Below are positions 1 through 8,397 of a stretch of DNA of 64,000 nucleotides, piece after piece. The stretch comes from Chryseobacterium sp. 3008163 (GTDB lineage Bacteria > Bacteroidota > Bacteroidia > Flavobacteriales > Weeksellaceae). Position 1 is the first letter of the stretch. Each line of letters opens with the position of its first letter. The position numbers were made by a program, and so were the translations under genes. Location of the stretch: positions 62,001-126,000 of the forward strand of contig NZ_CP033070.1 in assembly GCF_003669035.1 (NCBI RefSeq), written 5' to 3'. The notes under the pieces were generated by a model that was not told where the DNA came from, made no database searches, and saw only the letters and a list, made by a program, of their open reading frames with translations.

Positions 1-1
1 T

Positions 2-196
2 ATTAATTTTAATGAGATTAAAGCCTTTTTATCCGAAGCTGATAATTATAGTTTTGATCAAATAAAATTAAAATTAAAACCAAATCTAAATAAGATTGTT
101 ATTGATATTGCAACAGGAATACGCTATCCGGCATTTGATGATTTTACATCTAAAATCCAGAAGAGTAAATATGGATGTTATTTCGATTTGAAATAA
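2..196 (+). CDS. C-terminal end of an unrecognised protein (5' end outside window)
   Basis: An open frame runs in from the left edge and stops at TAA 194-196, giving the last 64 residues, ending in YGCYFDLK. It has no in-window start and belongs to a gene beginning upstream. The residue mix (many K, I, N, D, F) fits the coding style of the neighbours. No domain or motif is recognisable. A hairpin terminator follows 67 bases later, which supports this being the true 3' end of a gene. Confidence 0.6.
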   Translation: MNFNEIKAFLSEADNYSFDQIKLKLKPNLNKIVIDIATGIRYPAFDDFTSKIQKSKYGCYFDLK

Positions 197-262
197 ATTT
201 TCAGAAATTTACAAGACATTAAACTTTAATAAAGTTTTTAAGCAATTTATATTAAAAGTGAG

Positions 263-300
263 AACCTTCGAATTTGAATTTCAGATTCGAAGGTTTTTTA
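263..300 (+). terminator. Rho-independent terminator
   Basis: Inverted repeat AACCTTCGAAT / ATTCGAAGGTT with a 10-nt loop, followed directly by TTTTT. It ends the partial gene at the left edge. Confidence 0.8.
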
Positions 301-357
301 ATTTAATTAATTTTTCATTGGCTTATTTTTTGACCTTACAACCGAAATTATAACACT

Positions 358-1065
358 ATGTTTCTCTCAATGTTTTTAAATTTTAGCTGGAAAGAATTTT
401 TTTTGGGCGGCGAAGAATGGGTTTTTCTGCTTGAAATTATTTTACGTACCATCATCATGTTTCTTACCATTATTATTGGTTTAAGGGTTTTAGGGAAAAG
501 AGGGGTTAAACAATTATCTGTTTTTGAGCTGGTCGTTATTATCGGGTTGGGTTCTGCAGCTGGAGATCCTATGTTTTATAAAGATGTGGGAATCATGTCT
601 TCGATTATTGTTTTCGTTGTCATTATTTTGGTTTACAGTCTGTTAACTTATCTTATCGGAAGGTTTAAAAAGTTTGAAAATTTACTTGAAGGAAAACCGA
701 TATTTCTCATACAAGACGGTGTCTTTTTAGTTGATAATTTCAAAAAAGAAAATTTGGGTAGCGACGAATTTTTTTCTGAATTACGATTGAAAGGAATTTC
801 ACATTTGGGTCAGATAGAAACAGCTATTGAAGAGACTTCTGGAGATATCAGTGTGTTTTTTTATGATGAAAAAGATATCAAGTTTGGCCTGCCGGTAATG
901 CCGCATTCTTTAGATTATCCTTTAAAAAATATTTCGAAAGAAGGTCATTACTCTTGTACATTTTGCGGATATACAGAAGAAAAACAAGTCGGAAATGCCG
1001 GAACCTGCAAAAATTGCAGTAAAGAAAATTGGGTGGAAGCGAGCTATAAAAAAAGAATAACCTAA
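358..1065 (+). CDS. DUF421 (YetF-like) membrane protein with C-terminal zinc ribbon
   Basis: Membrane protein of 235 residues. Three hydrophobic segments lie near residues 20-45, 53-68 and 78-100. A soluble domain follows with the DUF421 signature (GKRGVKQLSVFELVVIIGLG near 47-66, then EGKPIFLIQDG). The family is known from Bacillus YetF and spore proteins, and its biochemical role is poorly defined. Unusually, the last 40 residues hold two CxxC pairs (CTFC and CKNC, near residues 198-220) spaced like a zinc ribbon. The gene stands alone: a terminator lies upstream and a second hairpin about 200 bases downstream. The ATG at 358 is the first good start. The family call is firm; the ribbon is inferred from cysteine spacing. 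Confidence 0.85.
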   Translation: MFLSMFLNFSWKEFFLGGEEWVFLLEIILRTIIMFLTIIIGLRVLGKRGVKQLSVFELVVIIGLGSAAGDPMFYKDVGIMSSIIVFVVIILVYSLLTYLIGRFKKFENLLEGKPIFLIQDGVFLVDNFKKENLGSDEFFSELRLKGISHLGQIETAIEETSGDISVFFYDEKDIKFGLPVMPHSLDYPLKNISKEGHYSCTFCGYTEEKQVGNAGTCKNCSKENWVEASYKKRIT

Positions 1066-1268
1066 CATCCAACTGGAAATCACTATCAAATTAGATCTTA
1101 TGGGAATTTTCTCCTTTGAATTAATAGCTACCAAGATTGTGACTATAATAATGTAGATTGCACTTATATTACCGTTACAATAAACATTAAGGCAGTAACT
1201 CGAATGACTGCAGGACAAAATTTGCAATCAATAAATATAAAAAATGATATTCTGTTAAAAAAAACAAA

Positions 1269-1295
1269 GCGTCCTGAATTTAGGACGTTTTTTTT
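1269..1295 (+). terminator. Rho-independent terminator
   Basis: Short stem CGTCCT / AGGACG followed by eight T residues. It lies 200 bases after the DUF421 gene and just before the sigma factor, separating the two transcription units. Confidence 0.65.
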
Positions 1296-1351
1296 ATGTT
1301 TAAAAGTGTAACATTTTCTGTTTATTACACTCTAAATTTCAAAACAAGACA

Positions 1352-1846
1352 ATGCAGGTTTTAAACTTTGAAGAAATATACCACGATTATTGGAAGAAGA
1401 TATTTCGTCTTTGTATGGGTTATGTGAATGATAATGATGCGGCAAAAGATCTTTGTCAGGAAACATTTGTGGCAGTTTTCCAGCAATTGCCCAAATTCAG
1501 GCAGGAAGCTGCAGTCGGAACATGGATTTATAGAATTGCTACTAACATTTGCTTAAGACAGATCAATATCGAAAAACGAATGCCCAGAAGTGAACTTCCT
1601 TCTGAGATCAGAGACAATTCCGAAAAGGATAACAAACTAGAACAGGATAAAATAACAGATTTTCTTTACCAATGCATCTCAGAATTACCAGAATTGGACA
1701 GAATCATCATCTCTCTGGAACTGGAAGAAATGAAACAGGCTGAAATTGCTGAAGTCGTAGGAATTTCGCCAGCCAATGTCAGAGTCAAAATACACAGAAT
1801 CAAAGAAAAATTAACCCTAAAATTTAAGAATTATGCAAACAGATAA
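1352..1846 (+). CDS. ECF-type RNA polymerase sigma factor
   Basis: Protein of 164 residues, the usual size for the extracytoplasmic function group. Region 2 spans about residues 8-75, with DAAKDLCQETFVAVFQQLPKF as the region 2.2 core and TWIYRIATNICL as region 2.4. Region 4 spans about 108-160, with the helix-turn-helix EMKQAEIAEVVGISPANVRVKIHRIKEKL that reads the -35 site. It would direct core polymerase to a small set of promoters. It overlaps the following membrane protein gene by 14 bases, so the two are translationally coupled, as sigma and anti-sigma pairs often are. The inducing signal cannot be read from the sequence. Confidence 0.92.
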   Translation: MQVLNFEEIYHDYWKKIFRLCMGYVNDNDAAKDLCQETFVAVFQQLPKFRQEAAVGTWIYRIATNICLRQINIEKRMPRSELPSEIRDNSEKDNKLEQDKITDFLYQCISELPELDRIIISLELEEMKQAEIAEVVGISPANVRVKIHRIKEKLTLKFKNYANR

Positions 1847-2426
1847 CATCAATTTTCAAGACATCTGGAACAAGAAAAATGTAGAGATTCCTAACATACA
1901 GGAAATAAAATCTACCGCAGAAAAATACAGAAAAAAACAATTAAGCGGAACAATTCTTCTGATGTTGTGGCTGATGGGTACAGCTTTTGGAATTATCTTC
2001 ATCTGGAATGTAATTGATTTTAAAATGTTTACAACCAGTTTAGGGATCATCTTAATTCTTATTGCGTTGGCACTTTACATTTACTTATTTTTTCAAAACA
2101 TCAACGTAATTAGAAAAATAAATCCATCGATCAGCAATCAGGAATACCTTTCTTCTTTGAAAAAACTACAGCGTCAGAAGCTTTTTATGCAAACGAAAGG
2201 GATTAGTATCCATTACATTTTGCTTTCAGCTGGTTTTGCCTTTTACTTCTATGAGTTTGCTTTATTAATGTCAATAACGAGTGTATTTTTAGTTTACGGA
2301 TTAACGTTCTTATGGTTGGTAATTGTCTGGTTTTTCATAAGACCGAGACAAATCAGAAAGCACAATGAAACGATTTCAAAAGTTATTGATTCTTTGGAAA
2401 CCATTGAAAAAGATTTAGGAGAATAA
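1833..2426 (+). CDS. Membrane protein coupled to the ECF sigma factor (possible anti-sigma factor)
   Basis: Protein of 197 residues starting at an ATG inside the 3' end of the sigma gene. About 40 soluble N-terminal residues begin with the IWNKKN motif. Four hydrophobic segments follow, near 40-58, 66-88, 125-145 and 150-168, then a charged tail. The position and the cytosolic N-terminus before membrane segments suggest it holds the sigma factor at the membrane. No zinc-binding HxxxCxxC anti-sigma motif is present, so the anti-sigma role is inference from context only. No other family is recognised. Confidence 0.75.
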   Translation: MQTDNINFQDIWNKKNVEIPNIQEIKSTAEKYRKKQLSGTILLMLWLMGTAFGIIFIWNVIDFKMFTTSLGIILILIALALYIYLFFQNINVIRKINPSISNQEYLSSLKKLQRQKLFMQTKGISIHYILLSAGFAFYFYEFALLMSITSVFLVYGLTFLWLVIVWFFIRPRQIRKHNETISKVIDSLETIEKDLGE

Positions 2427-2511
2427 ATAACCAGCCAACAAACCTCATTTTACACCTATAGAATGCACAACAGGTTTGAAATTACCTTTGCTTATATGAA
2501 ATTTTGTTCAT

Positions 2512-2544
2512 AAAAAATCCTCAATCTCTTTAATTGAAGATTTT
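2512..2544. terminator. Bidirectional terminator between convergent genes
   Basis: Stem AATCCTCAATC / AATTGAAGATT (one G-U pair and one mismatch) with A run on the left and TTTT on the right, between the rightward sigma operon and the leftward signalling operon. It can serve both strands. Confidence 0.55.
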
Positions 2545-2571
2545 CATCAATTCATATCGATAGATATCTTA

Positions 2572-2937
2572 TCAATTTTTAATATGTTTTGCCACTTTCT
2601 CCTCTAAATCCTCAAGATTAAAAGGTTTTGCAACATAATCGTCTGCCTGTGCACTTTTTGCTAAAGCCACAATATCGTTATTGGCAGTTACATAGATTAC
2701 AGGAATGTTTTTGTATTCTTCATGACTTTTCAAAAGTTTCGTTGCTTCAACGCCACCAATATTTGGGATCCAATTGTCCATCAAAATAACGTCCGGCTGA
2801 AACTGTGAAACCTTTTGTATGATGTCGTGCGACGTTTCTGAAATCTCAACGTCATAGCCGCCTTCTTCAAAAATGATGCTGATCACCTCAAGAATCACTT
2901 TATCATCATCGAAAATCAAAATTTTCTTCTTGTTCAT
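2572..2937 (-). CDS. Single-domain response regulator (CheY-like)
   Basis: Protein of 121 residues that is only a receiver domain. The acidic pair DD lies near residues 10-11, the phospho-acceptor D sits in DVILMDNWIPN (near 55), T in YVTAN and K in AKPF (near 104). It lacks an output domain, so it must act by binding another protein or as a phosphate relay. It is the last gene of the minus-strand signalling operon, 40 bases after the cheB-like gene. Confidence 0.92.
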   Translation of the reverse strand: MNKKKILIFDDDKVILEVISIIFEEGGYDVEISETSHDIIQKVSQFQPDVILMDNWIPNIGGVEATKLLKSHEEYKNIPVIYVTANNDIVALAKSAQADDYVAKPFNLEDLEEKVAKHIKN

Positions 2938-2977
2938 ATATTTTATTTTTTTTATTTAATTGAAATTATTTTACTAC

Positions 2978-3550
2978 TTATAGCTGATTAATTAACTCTG
3001 CTAAGTCTTTAGATTCAAACAGCAAATCGTAATTTATCTTTTCAACTGCCTGCTTCGGCATGTAATCAACTTCAGCAGTTTCCGGATTTTGAATCCAGAC
3101 TTTTCCTTTATTTTTTTTAATATATTTTAAACCTTCCACTCCATCTGCACTGGCTCCTGAAAGCAAAACTCCGATAACACTTTCACCAAATGTTTCAGCT
3201 GCAGATTTGAAAGTCACATCAATTGACGGACGCGAGTAATTCATCTTTTCTGAACTGTCGAGTGATACTGTATTTTTACTTTCAAACAACAAATGATAAT
3301 CAGCAGGAACGATGTAAATTTCATTCTTCTGCAGCTCTGTTTTATCTTCAATTTCAATCACTTTCATTGAAGTAAATTGCTGCAATAAAGTCGGCAGAAT
3401 ACTCGTTGAGTAGGCTTTTCTATGAACAACCAAAACAATCGGAAAGTTCATATTTTCATCTAGCTTTTTGATCATTTCCATAATCACCTGAAGACTTCCC
3501 GCAGATCCTCCGATGACTATTAATTCAGTATGGCTCATTTGTGTTTTCAT
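2978..3550 (-). CDS. CheB-type methylesterase, catalytic domain only
   Basis: Protein of 190 residues that matches the esterase domain of CheB without the usual N-terminal receiver. The catalytic triad is visible: Ser in IGGSAGSLQ (near 15), His in VVHRKAYS (near 43) and Asp in LSGASADGVEGL (near 135). Such proteins remove methyl groups from glutamyl residues of chemoreceptors. No receptor gene is nearby, so the target is unknown. It starts 7 bases after cheR ends, in the same operon. Loss of the receiver means it would need control by a separate protein, perhaps the adjacent single-domain regulators. Confidence 0.9.
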   Translation of the reverse strand: MKTQMSHTELIVIGGSAGSLQVIMEMIKKLDENMNFPIVLVVHRKAYSTSILPTLLQQFTSMKVIEIEDKTELQKNEIYIVPADYHLLFESKNTVSLDSSEKMNYSRPSIDVTFKSAAETFGESVIGVLLSGASADGVEGLKYIKKNKGKVWIQNPETAEVDYMPKQAVEKINYDLLFESKDLAELINQL

Positions 3551-3557
3551 GCTGAAT

Positions 3558-4388
3558 CTATTGGTGATCTACTTTTTTCCAGATTTTCTGGTCTTCAATC
3601 TGATGATATGATTTATCTAAATTGGAAAAACGTAAAGTTTCTTTTGAACCTAAAGCGAGATATCCTAAATTTTCTAAACTGGCATCAAAAAGGTTGAAAA
3701 CACGTTCCTGCAAAGCTTTTTCAAAATAAATCAAAACATTTCTGCAAATAATCAACTGAAAGCTGTTGAACGAGCTGTCTGAAACCAGATTATGCGTCGA
3801 TAGAATCAGTTTTTCCTGCAGACTTTTATCAAATCTTACGCTGTCGTAATTGGCCGTGTAATAATCTGAAAAATCTTCTTTTCCGCCAGAAAGCATATAG
3901 TTTTCAGAATACACTTTCATCTGATGCATCGGAAAAACACCTGATCTTGCCGTTTCTAAAACCGAAGGATTAATATCAGTTCCATAAATCAAACATTTAT
4001 GATATAAGTTAGCTTCTTTCAACAAAATCGCCATCGAATATGCTTCTTCGCCAGTAGAACAACCTGCAACCCAAATTCTGATCAAAGGATAAGTTCCCAA
4101 CTGTGGCAAAATTTCTTCTCTCAATTTTTTGAAAAAATAAGGATCACGAAACATTTCCGTCACATTTACCGTAATTTCTTCGATGAAGTGCTTGAGATAA
4201 TCCGGATCATTTAGAACCGTATAGCGCAATTCTGCAAAGCTGGTAAAACGGTCAATCAGACATATCCGGTTGACACGTCTTTTGAACGATGCTCTGCTGT
4301 ACAAAGAAAAATCGTATCCGTACAGGTCGTACACATCTTTGATCAGAAATTCGATTTCTTCGTCCTTTACGATACTTGGCTCCAGCAT
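3558..4388 (-). CDS. CheR-type protein-glutamate methyltransferase
   Basis: Protein of 276 residues with the CheR fold. An N-terminal helical domain covers about residues 1-75. The motif VNVTEMFRDPYFF replaces the classic TTNxTxFFR stretch. The SAM site is AGCSTGEEAYSMA (near 108-120), followed by YGTDIN (near 135) and LIICRNVLIYF (near 215). It would methylate glutamyl residues on a sensor protein using S-adenosylmethionine. The start directly abuts the stop of the upstream response regulator, so translation is coupled. No CheA, CheW or methyl-accepting protein is present in the window. Confidence 0.93.
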   Translation of the reverse strand: MLEPSIVKDEEIEFLIKDVYDLYGYDFSLYSRASFKRRVNRICLIDRFTSFAELRYTVLNDPDYLKHFIEEITVNVTEMFRDPYFFKKLREEILPQLGTYPLIRIWVAGCSTGEEAYSMAILLKEANLYHKCLIYGTDINPSVLETARSGVFPMHQMKVYSENYMLSGGKEDFSDYYTANYDSVRFDKSLQEKLILSTHNLVSDSSFNSFQLIICRNVLIYFEKALQERVFNLFDASLENLGYLALGSKETLRFSNLDKSYHQIEDQKIWKKVDHQ

Positions 4389-4754
4389 TTAAGACAGTTT
4401 TTCTATAGCTATTAATAATTTATCAACATCAATCGGCTTTTTCACATAATCCTGAGCTCCGGCATCCAGACATTTCTGACGGTCTTCTTCCATTGCCTGA
4501 GCAGTGACTGCAATTACCGGAATATGTTGTATTGATGGCGTTTGACGAATAATTTTCACAGCTTCGTAGCCATCCATTTCAGGCATCATCATATCCATTA
4601 ACACCAAATCAATGCTGGGATTATCTTTTAAAATCTGAATCGCTTCCTGCGCCATTGTAGAAGTTTCCATCTGAAAACCGCGGGCTTTTAATGTTAATTT
4701 TAGAGCAAATATATTACGTGGATCATCATCCACTATCAAAATTTTCTTTTTCAT
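4389..4754 (-). CDS. Single-domain response regulator
   Basis: Receiver domain of 121 residues: acidic cluster VDDDPRN near 7-12, phospho-acceptor in LVLMDMMMPEMDGYE (near 54), T in AVTAQ and K in VKKPID (near 105). The sequence closely resembles the third receiver of the hybrid kinase encoded just upstream, which suggests it arose by duplication of that domain or receives phosphate from the same kinase. It lies 15 bases after the kinase gene and abuts cheR. Confidence 0.93.
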   Translation of the reverse strand: MKKKILIVDDDPRNIFALKLTLKARGFQMETSTMAQEAIQILKDNPSIDLVLMDMMMPEMDGYEAVKIIRQTPSIQHIPVIAVTAQAMEEDRQKCLDAGAQDYVKKPIDVDKLLIAIEKLS

Positions 4755-4769
4755 GAGAGTATCTGTGAT

Positions 4770-7700
4770 TTAACTTTCATACAACCAAACACGCAACAGA
4801 GACAGCAACTGATCGATATCTACAGGTTTTGTGATATAATCTGATGCGCCCGCTTCAATACACTTGTCACGGTCACCAATCATCGATTTTGCCGTTACAG
4901 CAATGATTGGAAGTCTTCTGAACTTCGGCATTTTTCTGATTTCCTGAATGGTTTCGTAGCCATCCATATTCGGCATCATCATATCCATCAAAACTACGTC
5001 TACATCAGGATGTTCTTTGATTTGCTCTAAAGCCTGAACGCCATCCATTGCCAAAACAACTTCCACTTTATATTTCTCTAAAGCTTTCGTTAATGAGAAT
5101 ATATTGCGGACATCATCATCGGTAATCAGTATTTTTTTACCGCTCAAAACTTCTGTTAATGAACCTAAAGTTTTATTTCTGATAGTTTCTACTGAGCTGT
5201 TTTTTTCTTCAACCAAATGTAAAAACAAACCGACTTCATCTAGAATTCTCTGATAAGAATGTGCTGTTTTAACAACAATAGAATCAGCATATTGCTTGAT
5301 TTGTAATTCTTCAGAAGTTGATAAATTTCGTTCTGTGAAAATAATGATTGGCAGATTTTCTAAACCTTCATAGCTTTTAATCGACTCAATAATTTTGTAA
5401 GCGTTTCTCCTGTTTGCTCCAATATCAAGGATTACACAGTCCACTCCATCTTTGTTGAAAGCTCTTACACTGTCTTCCACATTATCTTCTACCGACAACG
5501 AAATATCAAAATTGCTCAGGAAATAAGAAAGAGCACTTGCATGCTTGGCATTTTCTTCAACAATTAGAACTTTCTGCGGTGATTTTTTAAGGGCATCTTC
5601 AATTTTTTTGAAAACATCTGTCATCTGTTCCATCGCAACAGGTTTATTAATGAAATCAATTGCTCCTTTCATCAAACTTTCCTTCTTCACATGAAGGGAC
5701 GACATCATGTGTACAGGAATTGGTTTTGTCTGAGAATTAGATTTCAACTCGTCCATTACCTTCCAGCCATCTTTTACAGGAAGCTGAACGTCTAATAAAA
5801 TTGCTGCAGGACGGTATTGCATCGCTGCAGATAACGCTAGATCGCCTCTCACAACCACAACACCTTTGTAATTTTGCATTCTGGCAAACTTTAGTAATGC
5901 GATGGCAAAATTGGTATCGTCTTCAACGATCAATATTACCTTATCACCTTCTGAAATGTTATTTCGGTCATCATCAACATCTTCTGGAATTTCCAAGTGC
6001 TTGAATACCGTTTCAATTTCATTTTCCTGATAATCAATAATCTGCTTGATTTCTTCAACATCTTCTAAAATGACATCCACTAAATTCTGATCTGAATTTC
6101 CAGTTGAAGCAATCTGATTTCCTTTCAGACTTTCGCTTATTGGAATGATCAAACTGAACTCGCTTCCTTCGTTGACTTTACTTTTTAAATCTAAATAACC
6201 GCCTAGCAATTTGGCAATTTCACGGCTGATAGATAATCCTAAACCGGTTCCTCCAAATTTACGTTGTGTAGATCCGTCAGCTTGTTGGAACGCTTCAAAA
6301 ATAATTTTCTGCTTGTCTTCCGGGATTCCGATTCCTGTGTCTTTTACAGAGAAAATAATGAAATCTTTATTTTTAGGATCTTTTTTAATGTTTAAATTTA
6401 CGCTTCCTTCTTTTGTAAATTTCAAAGCGTTCGATAGAAGATTTCTCAAAACCTGATCCAAACGCAGACGATCTGTTTCTAAGGTCTTAGCTAAATCATC
6501 TTCAATGTTGATATTAAATTCAATTCCTTTTTCTTTAACCAAAGGATTCATTAAATTTTTCAAATCTTTTACGACTTCATCAATCACAACATCCTGATAT
6601 TCCAAAGACATTTTCCCAGATTCTATCTTAGCTAAATCTAAAATTTCGTCAATCAAAGTCAGTAAACTGCTTCCTGAACTTTGAATCACTTTTGCGGATT
6701 CAATCTGATCTTCATTTAGGTTTTCATCAGGATTTTCAGCCATCAAACGTGACAAAAGAAGAATTGAATTTAAAGGCGTTCGAAGTTCATGCGACATATT
6801 TGCAAGGAACTCAGACTTATACTGCGTACTTAAAGCTAATTCCTCAGCTTTTCTCTGAATTTCAATATTTCTTTCAGCAATCAGCTGATTTTTTTCTTCC
6901 AGTAATTTTGAGCGCTCTTCTAGTTCGGTATTGGTTTGCATCAGTTCTTCCTGCTGCACTTTCAGTTCTTCTTCTGAAGCCTGTAATTTTTGAGTCTGTG
7001 CTTCGAGTTCTGTATTCAGATTTTCCAGTTCTGAATGTTGAACCTGCAATTCTTCCGACTGAGCCTGAGTTTCCTCCAATAAACGCTGTTCTTTCTCACG
7101 ACTTTTTGCAGATCGTAAAGCCATGGCGATATTTCTGGAACTTTCTACAAAATAATCGATTTTGTACTGATCAAAGTTTTCATTTGAACTTACTTCCAAA
7201 ACTCCAATCGTCAAACGGTCAGACATTACGGGAACCAATAAAATAGCATTGATTTTCACTTTACTGCTTGCAAAAGTGACTGCAAAATCATTTTCATTTA
7301 AATCATTGAATGCTTTCGGTTTTTTCTGTGCAAAAACCTGCCCTACCATTCCTTCCCCAGACTCGAAGATCTGCTTCATACTGTTTTCTAAACCGAACGA
7401 GCTGCTCAACTTCAATTTTCCATCATCCATCAGATAAATAGCACCGTTGATACAGTTTCCATAATCGATCAATTGGCTGAGAGCGTCATTAGTAACCTGC
7501 TTCACCGATTTATTTCCGACCAAAGATTCATTTAACAAAGCCAAGCCTTTCTGCCTCCAATCGCTTTTATTTATTTTATCAAAAGATATTTTCAGAGAAT
7601 CAGTCATATGATTTAATGAATCTACTAGATCACCCAAATCTCCGTCGTATTCATCTTCCACTCTTTGGTTGTAATCACCGTTAGAAACTCTGTTCGCAAC

Positions 7701-8393
7701 TTGTTGAATAACATTTACTCGTTTTGAAATTTCAATATCTTTCGCCTTTAATTCTTTTTCTAGTTTATCTCTACGAATCAAATCATTACGCAATTTAACA
7801 TAGAAAAAGATTGTTACGATCATTGCTGCCAAAGATGAAAAAACAATAAACAGAACAGTTGTGTTGGATGATCTGTCAAGATCTTTATTTTTTTTCTCAA
7901 GTCCGTTTTCCTCGAACTGTACAAAGTCCTGAACGAGAGCTCGGCATTTATCCATGTACAATTTGCTCATTTCAATCTGCTCCTGCGTCATCGCAATCCC
8001 TTTTCTTCTGTTCTCAACAAAAAGCTTAAGGTTCTTGATATTCCCATCAACATTTTTCTCCAAATCTTTAAGACGAGCCAACTGAGAAGTCTCTGTGATA
8101 TCCAGCGATTTTGCCTTTTCTATCGACTGAGAATATGCTTCTAAGCTTCGGTTGTAAGGATCAAGAAAACTTTCTTTTCCGGTCAGCTGATAGCCACGGT
8201 TTCCGGTTTCAGCATCTAAAAGTGCGATTAGAACGTCTTTCACAGCGGTAACTGATCTTCTGCTTTTAGAAACGCTTTCGCGGTGCTGCATCTGATTTTG
8301 GATGCTTAAGTATGATGCGACCGAACTCGCAATTAAAATTAATAGAGAAAATCCAATTCCGAACTGGAGGTTTCTTATCACTTTTTTCGGCAT
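4770..8393 (-). CDS. CHASE3-HAMP-GAF hybrid histidine kinase with three receiver domains
   Basis: Protein of 1207 residues. Order: transmembrane helix (about 10-28), CHASE3 sensor (35-175, with LDAETGNRGYQLTG), second membrane helix (180-200), HAMP (205-265), GAF (285-430), long coiled coil rich in E, L and Q (430-525), HisKA with the phospho-histidine in SHELRTPLNS (near 538), HATPase with GGTGLGLSIS (near 720), then three receivers (about 818-935, 942-1065 and 1085-1205). The middle receiver is diverged: EE replaces the usual acidic DD, and the loop after the phospho-acceptor lacks the MP motif. It is the core sensor of the operon and probably phosphorylates the single-domain regulators or controls CheR/CheB. 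The signal is unknown. Confidence 0.94.
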   Translation of the reverse strand: MPKKVIRNLQFGIGFSLLILIASSVASYLSIQNQMQHRESVSKSRRSVTAVKDVLIALLDAETGNRGYQLTGKESFLDPYNRSLEAYSQSIEKAKSLDITETSQLARLKDLEKNVDGNIKNLKLFVENRRKGIAMTQEQIEMSKLYMDKCRALVQDFVQFEENGLEKKNKDLDRSSNTTVLFIVFSSLAAMIVTIFFYVKLRNDLIRRDKLEKELKAKDIEISKRVNVIQQVANRVSNGDYNQRVEDEYDGDLGDLVDSLNHMTDSLKISFDKINKSDWRQKGLALLNESLVGNKSVKQVTNDALSQLIDYGNCINGAIYLMDDGKLKLSSSFGLENSMKQIFESGEGMVGQVFAQKKPKAFNDLNENDFAVTFASSKVKINAILLVPVMSDRLTIGVLEVSSNENFDQYKIDYFVESSRNIAMALRSAKSREKEQRLLEETQAQSEELQVQHSELENLNTELEAQTQKLQASEEELKVQQEELMQTNTELEERSKLLEEKNQLIAERNIEIQRKAEELALSTQYKSEFLANMSHELRTPLNSILLLSRLMAENPDENLNEDQIESAKVIQSSGSSLLTLIDEILDLAKIESGKMSLEYQDVVIDEVVKDLKNLMNPLVKEKGIEFNINIEDDLAKTLETDRLRLDQVLRNLLSNALKFTKEGSVNLNIKKDPKNKDFIIFSVKDTGIGIPEDKQKIIFEAFQQADGSTQRKFGGTGLGLSISREIAKLLGGYLDLKSKVNEGSEFSLIIPISESLKGNQIASTGNSDQNLVDVILEDVEEIKQIIDYQENEIETVFKHLEIPEDVDDDRNNISEGDKVILIVEDDTNFAIALLKFARMQNYKGVVVVRGDLALSAAMQYRPAAILLDVQLPVKDGWKVMDELKSNSQTKPIPVHMMSSLHVKKESLMKGAIDFINKPVAMEQMTDVFKKIEDALKKSPQKVLIVEENAKHASALSYFLSNFDISLSVEDNVEDSVRAFNKDGVDCVILDIGANRRNAYKIIESIKSYEGLENLPIIIFTERNLSTSEELQIKQYADSIVVKTAHSYQRILDEVGLFLHLVEEKNSSVETIRNKTLGSLTEVLSGKKILITDDDVRNIFSLTKALEKYKVEVVLAMDGVQALEQIKEHPDVDVVLMDMMMPNMDGYETIQEIRKMPKFRRLPIIAVTAKSMIGDRDKCIEAGASDYITKPVDIDQLLSLLRVWLYES

Positions 8394-8397
8394 AAAA

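Noticed and set aside
922..1227. 101-residue frame on the minus strand
   Set aside because: It overlaps the zinc-ribbon end of the DUF421 gene and has no recognisable domain or signal.
6692..7246. 184-residue frame on the plus strand
   Set aside because: It is fully antisense to the coiled-coil and GAF part of the hybrid kinase, which has clear domains.
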